Assembly (NCBI GenBank): GCA_964509195.1
Contig: CAZDWJ010000001.1
Location: 681,976-745,975, forward strand
Length of the DNA: 64,000 nucleotides
Origin: UBA4802 sp964509195
GTDB taxonomy: Bacteria > Spirochaetota > UBA4802 > UB4802
Reading direction: 5' to 3'
Below the pieces are notes generated by a model that worked only from the letters and a program-made list of their open reading frames with translations, was not told where the DNA came from and did not search any database. Every line of letters starts with the position of its first letter. Position 1 is the first letter of the stretch. This document shows, piece after piece, positions 9,633 to 17,030 of this stretch. The translations under genes were made by a program, and so were the position numbers.

Positions 9633-10001
9633 ATGTATATCTTTGAATTAATAGCAGAGCAGCGTATTCGTGAAGCCATGGAGCGGGGGGAATTTGATAA
9701 TCTGTCCGGGATAGGTAAGCCATTGCCAAAAGATGAACTGGACAATGTGCCGCCAGAACTGCGTATGGCCTATAAGATTTTAAAAAATGCAGGCATTCTG
9801 CCGGAAGAAGTGGAATTACGCAAAGAAATTTATTCATTACAACAGCTTATTGATGCCTGCTATGATGACGAAGAGATGAAAGGCCTTGTAAAACAGCTTA
9901 ATGCAAAGCAACTGCGCTATAACATCCTCATGGAGCAAAAAGGCATACACGTTACTGATTACGAATACAGAAAAAAAATAATGGAAAAATTATCTAAGTA
10001 A
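9633..10001 (+). CDS. DUF1992 (DnaJ-homologue subfamily C member 28-like) protein
   Basis: A 122-residue protein. The pattern AEQRIREAMERGEFDNLSG-GKPLP, followed by PPELRMAYKILKNAGILPEE, is the signature of the DUF1992 family, widespread and named after a eukaryotic J-domain relative although no J domain is present here. The function is not established. The ATG at 9633 is preferred because the conserved core starts immediately there; an in-frame TTG at 9609 would add eight unconserved residues. It is followed by a strong bidirectional terminator and converges with the next gene. Confidence 0.85.
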   Translation: MYIFELIAEQRIREAMERGEFDNLSGIGKPLPKDELDNVPPELRMAYKILKNAGILPEEVELRKEIYSLQQLIDACYDDEEMKGLVKQLNAKQLRYNILMEQKGIHVTDYEYRKKIMEKLSK

Positions 10002-10005
10002 ATAG

Positions 10006-10044
10006 TACCAGGCTTTCGCTGCAAACGGCAGCGAAAGCCTGGTA
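10006..10044. terminator. Bidirectional terminator hairpin between convergent genes
   Basis: A perfect 17-bp stem (10006-10022 with 10028-10044) encloses the five-base loop AAACG. It lies exactly between the stops of two converging genes, so it can serve both strands. Confidence 0.8.
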
Positions 10045-10049
10045 TGTGA

Positions 10050-10403
10050 TTATCTGCGTATTTTCTTGTTTGTTTTTGAAGGGTTCTTTTGTAAATGAAG
10101 ATAGCGTTTATGTGCTATCTCAGCAAATCGTTGGAGTATGTTCTTTAAGTCTGAATTTTCCCATACCATTTTTATAGATGGATTAATATTTTTTATTGTA
10201 TAATGTGGTGGTGTAGTAGTAAGCTCAATATCTTCTTCATATAAGTTAATACCTTCTTTTTCAAAAGCTTTTTGTAACAATTCTTTAATTGTATAAGAAA
10301 AATATTTTTGAACATCAACGATATCCTCTGAAGTGCTTATTTTTTCTCTGAATTGGGGGAGGAATTCTTTTTCCAGTTTACTGAAGGAAACCTGTGTGGA
10401 CAT
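10050..10403 (-). CDS. Small cytoplasmic protein of unknown function
   Basis: A 117-residue protein that I do not recognise. The start at 10403 has AAGGAGG eight bases upstream; an upstream in-frame ATG at 10472 gives a poor leader and was rejected. The sequence is acidic and basic by turns with predicted helices (SFSKLEKEFLPQFREKI, KELLQKAFEKEG) and a Lys/Arg-rich C-terminus (NPSKTNKKIRR). No signal peptide, Cys motif or membrane segment is visible. It is monocistronic and converges with the DUF1992 gene. Confidence 0.6.
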   Translation of the reverse strand: MSTQVSFSKLEKEFLPQFREKISTSEDIVDVQKYFSYTIKELLQKAFEKEGINLYEEDIELTTTPPHYTIKNINPSIKMVWENSDLKNILQRFAEIAHKRYLHLQKNPSKTNKKIRR

Positions 10404-10876
10404 ACAAACCTCCTTTTTGTATAGTTTGTGTCTCTGATAGTATAGTATATACAAAAATTGCATAAAAATCAAGCGTCAGTGATTTATTGCTATGTATCAG
10501 TGCTGGCATAGGGATTGATAGCAGCAAAAATCTTAGATATATACAGCCTGGTACATTCAGGGAGTATAAAACTATAGATGGTAATATTCGTTATTTATGA
10601 AAAATATATCACTCAGAGTAAGCGGAGATAAAGGGTAGGAGGTGTAAATAATTGATATGTGCCAAAACATGATATTCTCAACGCACTCTGTATAAAAATC
10701 TATTCTCTGGCATATTATTCATTGCAAAAAAATGCATTGCACACCAGATGGTATAATGATTTCATAAAAAAGCAAAAGATAAGGTATGAGGTCTTGCATG
10801 AATGAAAAAAGAATATCGGCTAACAGTGCTCTATAGTAGTTTGCCAAATTACAGGATTGTGCATAAGGGTTCACGA
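10404..10876. other. Divergent intergenic region with a short duplicated start-like sequence
   Basis: AT-rich region holding the promoters of the leftward small gene and of the rightward M23 peptidase gene. At 10799 and again at 10874 a GAATGAAAAAAGAATAT-like sequence occurs; the second copy is the real start of the peptidase gene. A strong Shine-Dalgarno-like AGGAGG near 10637 precedes only a 12-codon ORF. Nothing else is supported. Confidence 0.4.
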
Positions 10877-11848
10877 ATGAAAAAAAGAATATGTGCACTT
10901 CTTGGTGTATTTTTGTTTTCGCTTTCCTGTGCAAGTGATTTTACAAAAGTAACTATCGCTAAAACACCGGTACCATTTAATTTCAATTCCACCGATGTTC
11001 AGGTTATTGCTCACAATGATAATGATATCAGTTGCATGCTTTTTGCACAACATTTTTCACAGGGGAATATTGTATATTATGAGATAGTTCCTGCTGACGA
11101 TCGTAAAGAAATTCGCGTTATGTTTAATGAAAAATTTATTTATGTCACAAAACGTAGCTGGGGGTACAGAGGCTTTTTCCCACTTGCGCCGGATTTAAAG
11201 CCAGGGCAATATACGTTTACAGTTACTATCGGTACAAAAAATATTGCAATCCCTGTGGCTGTTGCAAAGACACAATTTCGTATATCAACTATCCCAATGG
11301 ATCTTGGTAAGTTTTCTAAAAAAGAATATCTGGAGTCACCTGAGGTACAGGAATTTATCAAGATGTGTACTGAAAAAAAACAAAAAGCATTTTCCACACA
11401 ATTTGAAGATTTAATAGCCAGCAGGCCATACCATCCCCGTGATACGCACGAGGTTAACTCAACATTCTGGGCTAAACGTGTGTATAAACTATATGATAGC
11501 AAAAACGGCACGACACAAACTGTGGAACGCATACACCGTGGTATTGACTTAAACGGAAATACAGGTGATCCTGTATACGCTATGCTTGATGGCATTGTGG
11601 TACTTGCAGAAATGCTTTTTTATGAAGGTAATATGGTTATCATAAATCATGGTAATGACATATTCAGCTACTATATGCACATGGAAAAACTTCTGGTTTC
11701 AAGCGGTGATAAAGTTGTGGCAGGACAGCTCATAGGTACTGTGGGAAGCACTGGTATGTCAACAGGACCACATCTGCATGTATCGTTGGTGGTTAACGGA
11801 ATACAGGTAGATCCAATGAGTATCGTGCCATTGCCCATAAGGGAGTAA
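10877..11848 (+). CDS. M23 (LytM-type) metallopeptidase, probable lipoprotein
   Basis: A 323-residue exported protein. The ATG at 10877 has AAGGG eight bases upstream and gives a signal peptide ending in the lipobox-like FSLSCAS; an earlier ATG at 10802 would precede the signal with unrelated residues. The C-terminal peptidase domain has the zinc ligands of LytM proteins: HRGID (His220, Asp224) and HLH (His299, His301). The N-terminal part is an unassigned beta-rich domain of about 150 residues. With all zinc ligands present it should be an active peptidoglycan endopeptidase rather than a degenerate activator of the EnvC type. Confidence 0.88.
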   Translation: MKKRICALLGVFLFSLSCASDFTKVTIAKTPVPFNFNSTDVQVIAHNDNDISCMLFAQHFSQGNIVYYEIVPADDRKEIRVMFNEKFIYVTKRSWGYRGFFPLAPDLKPGQYTFTVTIGTKNIAIPVAVAKTQFRISTIPMDLGKFSKKEYLESPEVQEFIKMCTEKKQKAFSTQFEDLIASRPYHPRDTHEVNSTFWAKRVYKLYDSKNGTTQTVERIHRGIDLNGNTGDPVYAMLDGIVVLAEMLFYEGNMVIINHGNDIFSYYMHMEKLLVSSGDKVVAGQLIGTVGSTGMSTGPHLHVSLVVNGIQVDPMSIVPLPIRE

Positions 11849-11974
11849 TCATTATATATCGTAACATACCGTATTATACTTTACAAAAACGGTATACTAT
11901 TTTAACTATAAAAAAAGTAATGGTGTGCTATAGTGTTTATGCGATAGTTACTGTGAATACACTGGAACGTATGT

Positions 11975-12472
11975 ATGGCAAAACCTGCTGAATATTTTAT
12001 CAAATCTAAAAATTTAGATGAATTCAGGAATGATATTATTGCCTGTGATGGTAAATTTGATTTTGATATAGAGGATATGATTGCATTAGGGAGTGCCTAT
12101 TTAGAGCGTTTTCCTGATTGCTTTTCCAATCGAAGCTGTCAGGATGTGCAATTGGGATATCAGCTTGTCAGAATCTGTCTTGTGGAAAAATTGATTGATG
12201 GATTTACACCTGATGTAAAAGATGCATTTAGGAAAATGTTTTTCAGTGCCCAGGCAGTGGCAGAAGAGATTACCCTTCTTGGCCAGAAGTATTCTTTTAA
12301 TGAGCTATCGCACATGATTGCCACACTACAAAAGCGTCTTGAAGAATATCACCACAAAATAGATACATTGCCAAAAGGAATGATTAAGGAGCGATTTGTT
12401 GGTGGCATTACTAATCTTTTCAATATTGCGTATCTAGTAAAAATGAACGTACAGCAAAGGACTAATGAATAA
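11975..12472 (+). CDS. Unknown protein, possible detached sensor module of the next kinase
   Basis: A 165-residue, mostly helical protein of no family known to me. It carries two Cys (DCFSNRSC) and no membrane segment. Its last eight bases overlap the start of the following histidine kinase, which lacks any input domain. Reading across the junction with one base removed would give a continuous TNE-KEFLHSISHEL, the usual way a coiled coil enters a HisKA domain. So this may be the N-terminal half of a split or frameshifted kinase, or a separate translationally coupled sensor. Confidence 0.5.
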   Translation: MAKPAEYFIKSKNLDEFRNDIIACDGKFDFDIEDMIALGSAYLERFPDCFSNRSCQDVQLGYQLVRICLVEKLIDGFTPDVKDAFRKMFFSAQAVAEEITLLGQKYSFNELSHMIATLQKRLEEYHHKIDTLPKGMIKERFVGGITNLFNIAYLVKMNVQQRTNE

Positions 12473-13520
12473 AGAATTCTTGCACAGCATAAGCCATGAA
12501 TTGAAATCACCGTTAAACTCCATTTTAACGCTGTCAAAGGTCTTGCTCATGCAGGCTGACAGCCGGCTAACATCAGAAGAAAAAGAATATTTAGACATTA
12601 TTGAGCGCAATGGCAAAAAACTTTTAGCACTTATTAATGACCTCATTGAAGTATTTGAAATCGATAGTGGCATACAGCTAACAATAGCTGATGTATCTAT
12701 AGCTTTGGTGATACAGGATATATGTGAACGGTATGATGGCATCATACGCAAAAAAGGCCTGCAAGTGAATGTTCAGTGTGATGACATAGTGCTACAGACT
12801 GACGAAGCGCGGGTGTATCAAATATTTGAAAATCTTATTGATAATGCGGTTAAGTTTACTGAAGAGGGCAGCATAACAATATCAGCATATGCAAAAGAAG
12901 GGCAGTGTGTGGTGAATATAACTGACACCGGTATTGGGATACGCAGCGAATATTGTGAATCGCTTTTTAAAGGTTTCACCAAAGCGTGCGGATCATTATC
13001 GTCAAAATATCCAGGTACAGGATTGGGGCTCACCATAGTTGCAAAGTTAGTAGAGCTTTTGGGTGCCAGTATCCAGGTTGAAAGCCAGTTAGGTAAGGGC
13101 TCAACATTTACTGTCAGATTTCCCTTGCACACTGAAACAGCTATCCCTGTTTGCAATCGCAAAACAATACTTGTGATTGATGATGATCCTGATAACATTA
13201 TAGTGGTAAAAGCGCTTTTGTCAAAGTTATATGATATAGTTGAAACGCACAGCGGGCAGGAAGGCGTAGTACTGGCGCGTGATGTGCAACCTGATTGCAT
13301 TCTTCTTGATTTATCGCTGCCTGATCTGCATGGACTGGAGGTTGTGAAACAGTTGAAACATGATCCAAAGACCCGGCATATACCGGTAATCATTGTTTCG
13401 GCCTCTTCATTGAAACATGAAAAAGCTACAATCTTGGCATCAGGATGCGATGATTTTATACAGAAACCGTTTGCCATTGAAGAGTTTGTATTAAAAATAC
13501 AGCACTGGGTTGCGCAATGA
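12465..13520 (+). CDS. Hybrid histidine kinase with C-terminal receiver, no input domain
   Basis: A 351-residue protein that begins directly at the H box (His11 in SISHELKSPLNS). A HisKA helix pair (1-65) is followed by HATPase_c (NLIDNAVKFTEEG, DTGIGI, GTGLGLTI) and a CheY-like receiver (VIDDDPDN, phospho-acceptor in LLDLSLPD, Lys in QKPF). No sensory or membrane part is present, which is odd for a kinase. The upstream gene overlaps it by eight bases and the downstream gene by four, so the three are probably one transcript and one phosphorelay. Confidence 0.9.
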   Translation: MNKEFLHSISHELKSPLNSILTLSKVLLMQADSRLTSEEKEYLDIIERNGKKLLALINDLIEVFEIDSGIQLTIADVSIALVIQDICERYDGIIRKKGLQVNVQCDDIVLQTDEARVYQIFENLIDNAVKFTEEGSITISAYAKEGQCVVNITDTGIGIRSEYCESLFKGFTKACGSLSSKYPGTGLGLTIVAKLVELLGASIQVESQLGKGSTFTVRFPLHTETAIPVCNRKTILVIDDDPDNIIVVKALLSKLYDIVETHSGQEGVVLARDVQPDCILLDLSLPDLHGLEVVKQLKHDPKTRHIPVIIVSASSLKHEKATILASGCDDFIQKPFAIEEFVLKIQHWVAQ

Positions 13521-16369
13521 ATACAATTCTGGTCATTGATGATAAAAAGGATAACCTGGTCAGTATAACCGCATTGTTAAAGAACCTTATTGCTAACTGT
13601 ACTGTAATCACAGCTCAGTCGGGCAAGGAAGGTATAGCAAAGGCTGGTGAACATAATCCCGATGTTATTATCCTTGATGTAAAAATGCCCGAGATGGATG
13701 GCTATGAGGTATGCCAGGTTTTAAAAAACAATCCCAGCACCCGTCACATACCCATTATATTCCTCACTGCAATACACACTGATACACAAAGCAAAGTAAA
13801 GGGCTTAAAATTAGGAGCCGATGCGTTTTTAACAAAGCCTATTGACCAGGCTGACCTCATTGCACAGATTAATGCAATGATGCGCATTAAACATGCTGAG
13901 GACATGCTGCGAAAAGAAAAGGATTTGCTGGAAGATATTGTGTTGCAGCGAACAAGTGAGCTACTTGCTTCACAGATGCGCTACAAGTCGCTGTTTAACA
14001 GCATCTCAGATATGGTTATCATTCATAGGCGTGACGGTTCAATATTAGAGGTAAATAATACGGCGTGTGAGCGTTTAGGTTTTTCACATGATGCAATGAT
14101 GCTTATGACATTGCAGCAGCTGACAGCTGAAGGTGACAGTGAAAGGATTCATCACTATTTGCAGTCAATTGCTGAAAACGCAGACCCTTATGAGACCTCA
14201 TTTGTGGATAGAAACGGCATTACCATCCCTGTTGAGATTGTGAGCACAATCATTTATTATCTGAATGAGAATGCCATATTGAGCGTGGCGCGAGATATTA
14301 CCGAGCGAAAGCATATTGAGCAGGTTAGAAATCAGTTATCCATTTTGCTGGATAACTCTGATGATGCAATTATAGGAATAACATTAGATGGTAAGATTGC
14401 TAGCTGGAACAAAGCAGCACACTATATTTTTGGATATACATTTGATGAAGTTGTGGGATGTGATATCAGCATACTATCGCCACCCTACAGGCCTGATGAG
14501 TTTGACCAGCTGTTAATATTAATCAAGAACAATGAGGCGATAGCTCATTATGAAACAGAAGGGGTTGATAAAAAAGGCACAATCCACAATCTTTCAATGA
14601 CCATTTCTCCACTTACCGATGAGCACAGTACTATTATTGGCTGTTCAATTATTGCGCGGGATCTGACTGATGTTAAGAAAACAAAAGAAAAGCTAAAAAA
14701 GGGTTTAGATATCATTCAAAATTTAGAGGATATTGCCCCCGCATATTTTGTAACCCTGAATGAAGATGGAAATATTATAACTTGCAATAAAGCCATGTTA
14801 CAGGCTACAGGATTTACTCTCAATGAGGTTGCTGGCAAAACATGCTGTGATGTCTTTATTCCTGATGTTGGTCAAAAGTACTTTCGCAGTCAACTGTCGA
14901 CAATGAAAAAAACCAGAGCAACACGCATTTTTGAAAGCTCAGTCAATACAAAAAATGGTGAGGAAAGAATTGTGCAATGGCATGCACGGCCGGTCTACAG
15001 CAATAATGAGTTTGATTATTTTATGTTTATTGGTATTGACATAACCGAAAAGAAGCAGCTTGAAAAAAAGATACTGCAGGCAAACTTAGAGGAGCGGAAT
15101 CGTATAGCCCGCGATTTGCACGATGGTTTGGGACAACATTTAGCAGGGATAATCTTTAAAACAGAAATGCTGCGGCTTAAGATAAAAAATGAGTATCCAC
15201 AGGAAGCAGATGAAATAGCTGAAATACAGAATATGGTTCATCAGGCAATTGAACAGACACGGCTCATTGCACGGGGACTAAGCCCTGTGGATTTGAATAA
15301 TAAAGGTTTGTATGCATCACTACATGAGATGGTCGCTGATATAAGCAAAAACTTTGCAATAAAGGCCATTCTGGAATGGAATATTACAAGTAATATTGAT
15401 GAAACAATAGATACAGTGCATGTGTATTACATTATCCGTGAAGCGTTGAACAATGCGGTAAAACATGGTAAACCAAAAAATATTGCAGTCACTGTTTCTG
15501 AAGACACAATGTATTATTATATCAAAATCATGGATGATGGCAAAGGCATTCCCGATGAGCTTGATCTTGCAAAAGGGATGGGCATGCACATCATGCAGTA
15601 CAGAGCATGGATTATTAATGCTTCATTTCAGGTGCAGAATAATAAAAATGGTGGCACAGTGGTGCAATGTAGTATACACAAGGGTCCCCAGAAAGCAATT
15701 ATTGATAAGCCAAAAACAGGAAAAAAATATAGTGTGGTGATAGTTGATGATCATCCAATAGTGCGGCAGGGCTTGCAACAACTCATTAATACTCAGAAAA
15801 ATTTAGAAGTCATTGGCGAAGCAAAATCAGCGGATGAGGCCATAGATGTAGTGAATAAAAATATGCCGGATTGTATTCTTGTAGATATATCATTAAATGG
15901 GACCAGTGGTATTGAACTTGTTAAAGCGTTGAAACAGCGCTTCCCTAAATTGCCTGCACTGGTGCTATCGATGTACGATGAAAAGCTTTACGCAGAACGT
16001 GCTGTAAAAGCTGGAGCTCGTGGATATCTTATGAAACAGGAAGCGCCTGATAAAATAATTAATGCCATATATACAGTGTTAAAAGGAGATGTATATCTTT
16101 CCAATGAAATAAAGGAACAGATGGTGCAATCATTATCAGATAAAGGCTCGATGGATAGCCCTGTGGAAGCGCTGACAAACCGCGAATTTGAGATATTTCA
16201 GCTAATTGGTCATGGATTAGGTAATAAGCATATTGCACAGAAATTGCATATTAGTGTTAAGACTGTAGAGAATGTGCGTGAGAAGATTAAAATGAAACTT
16301 CACTTAGAATCATCGCAGGAGCTTTTGCAATATGCTATTGAGTGGGTAAGGGAACATTCAGGTAATTAG
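13517..16369 (+). CDS. REC-PAS3-HisKA_3 kinase fused to a LuxR-type response regulator
   Basis: A 950-residue protein that joins a complete two-component system in one chain. Order: receiver (1-125, Asp near 53 in ILDVKMPE), coiled coil, three PAS domains (about 150-265, 275-390, 395-515), HisKA_3 with His535 (RDLHDGLGQH), HATPase_c (ALNNAVKHG, MDDGKGIP, GMGMHIM), a second receiver (from 738, VDDHP; Asp near 789 in LVDISLNG) and a LuxR helix-turn-helix (about 882-950). The C-terminal half closely parallels the separate kinase and regulator at 5174-7598, consistent with a gene fusion. As a DNA-binding kinase it should be cytoplasmic. The signal may come from the upstream hybrid kinase through the N-terminal receiver. 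Confidence 0.92.
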   Translation: MNTILVIDDKKDNLVSITALLKNLIANCTVITAQSGKEGIAKAGEHNPDVIILDVKMPEMDGYEVCQVLKNNPSTRHIPIIFLTAIHTDTQSKVKGLKLGADAFLTKPIDQADLIAQINAMMRIKHAEDMLRKEKDLLEDIVLQRTSELLASQMRYKSLFNSISDMVIIHRRDGSILEVNNTACERLGFSHDAMMLMTLQQLTAEGDSERIHHYLQSIAENADPYETSFVDRNGITIPVEIVSTIIYYLNENAILSVARDITERKHIEQVRNQLSILLDNSDDAIIGITLDGKIASWNKAAHYIFGYTFDEVVGCDISILSPPYRPDEFDQLLILIKNNEAIAHYETEGVDKKGTIHNLSMTISPLTDEHSTIIGCSIIARDLTDVKKTKEKLKKGLDIIQNLEDIAPAYFVTLNEDGNIITCNKAMLQATGFTLNEVAGKTCCDVFIPDVGQKYFRSQLSTMKKTRATRIFESSVNTKNGEERIVQWHARPVYSNNEFDYFMFIGIDITEKKQLEKKILQANLEERNRIARDLHDGLGQHLAGIIFKTEMLRLKIKNEYPQEADEIAEIQNMVHQAIEQTRLIARGLSPVDLNNKGLYASLHEMVADISKNFAIKAILEWNITSNIDETIDTVHVYYIIREALNNAVKHGKPKNIAVTVSEDTMYYYIKIMDDGKGIPDELDLAKGMGMHIMQYRAWIINASFQVQNNKNGGTVVQCSIHKGPQKAIIDKPKTGKKYSVVIVDDHPIVRQGLQQLINTQKNLEVIGEAKSADEAIDVVNKNMPDCILVDISLNGTSGIELVKALKQRFPKLPALVLSMYDEKLYAERAVKAGARGYLMKQEAPDKIINAIYTVLKGDVYLSNEIKEQMVQSLSDKGSMDSPVEALTNREFEIFQLIGHGLGNKHIAQKLHISVKTVENVREKIKMKLHLESSQELLQYAIEWVREHSGN

Positions 16370-16407
16370 GGAAAGCAATAAAAGTATTTTATAAATTCTT
16401 TATTATT

Positions 16408-16430
16408 CATTACTTTAATGCAAAGTAATG
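16408..16430. promoter_or_regulatory. Perfect palindrome upstream of the dead toxin-antitoxin pair
   Basis: A nine-bp perfect inverted repeat (CATTACTTT and AAAGTAATG, loop AATGC) lies 23 bases before the antitoxin remnant and 39 bases after the kinase stop. It could be the old autoregulatory operator of the toxin-antitoxin pair, or a terminator of the kinase operon. No T-run follows on the + strand. Confidence 0.4.
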
Positions 16431-16453
16431 AAAATTATTAATGTAAGGATAAC

Positions 16454-16540
16454 ATGAAGACTATTGCAAAAATGACAAGAAAGGGACAGGTTGCCGTTTC
16501 TAAGAAAATAAGGGAATTGTTTGGTTCATGTATTAAATGA
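16454..16540 (+). pseudogene. AbrB/MazE-type antitoxin remnant
   Basis: A 28-codon ORF with a fair ribosome-binding site (AAGGA) reads MKTIAKMTRKGQVAVSKKIR and then ELFG, which is the N-terminal strand-helix of SpoVT/AbrB swapped-hairpin proteins. It stops where the second half of the domain and the toxin-binding tail should follow. The next frame contains a decayed PIN toxin, so this is the antitoxin half of a dead type II toxin-antitoxin system. Confidence 0.6.
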
Positions 16541-16808
16541 GTTTAATGTAAAGAATAGATATAAGCATCAAAAAGGAAAGCTATAGATTGTTGTTCTGGA
16601 AAGTGTTTTGGTAGAATGTATTTATGTAGCAATGAAATGTTATAAAGTTACAAAATATGAAATCATCAGCAAATTAAAAACACTGTTGAACTATAAGGGT
16701 GTAAAAAATTTCTGATAAAACAAAGTGTTAAAGGCTTTACAGATACTAAAAGAAAAAAATAGTGCTATTGTAGATGGTATTTTTTATGTTAAAGCAAAAC
16801 AATCTTAA
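16541..16808 (+). pseudogene. PIN-domain toxin remnant
   Basis: One frame downstream of the antitoxin remnant reads IVVLESVLVECIYV, then KVTKYEIISKLKTLLNYKGV, then NKVLKALQILKEKNSAIVDG. This follows the core of VapC-like PIN toxins, including the central acidic ExxY-type helix and the late Asp-containing segment. The N-terminal strand with the first catalytic Asp is missing and three stop codons interrupt the frame, so no active ribonuclease can be made. Confidence 0.6.
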
Positions 16809-17030
16809 TAAATAAAAAAATCTTCACATTTGATGAGAAAATATTAAAATTAAAATAAACAATACGCACTTTGCCGCATAAGTAAATTCCCCTATAAAAA
16901 AAACAAGAAAATTCCCTATTTACAACGTTCTCACAATGTGCCATATTCACACTAGTAATTGTCTAAAAAGCATTTTTGGCGCATTAATCTGTATGATTTT
17001 GAATTTCATTATGGTGAGCGAGGATAATCT

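Noticed and set aside
10799..10895. Duplicated GAATGAAAAAAGAATAT as a functional repeat
   Set aside because: Only two short A-rich copies; probably chance or an old slip duplication around a start codon.
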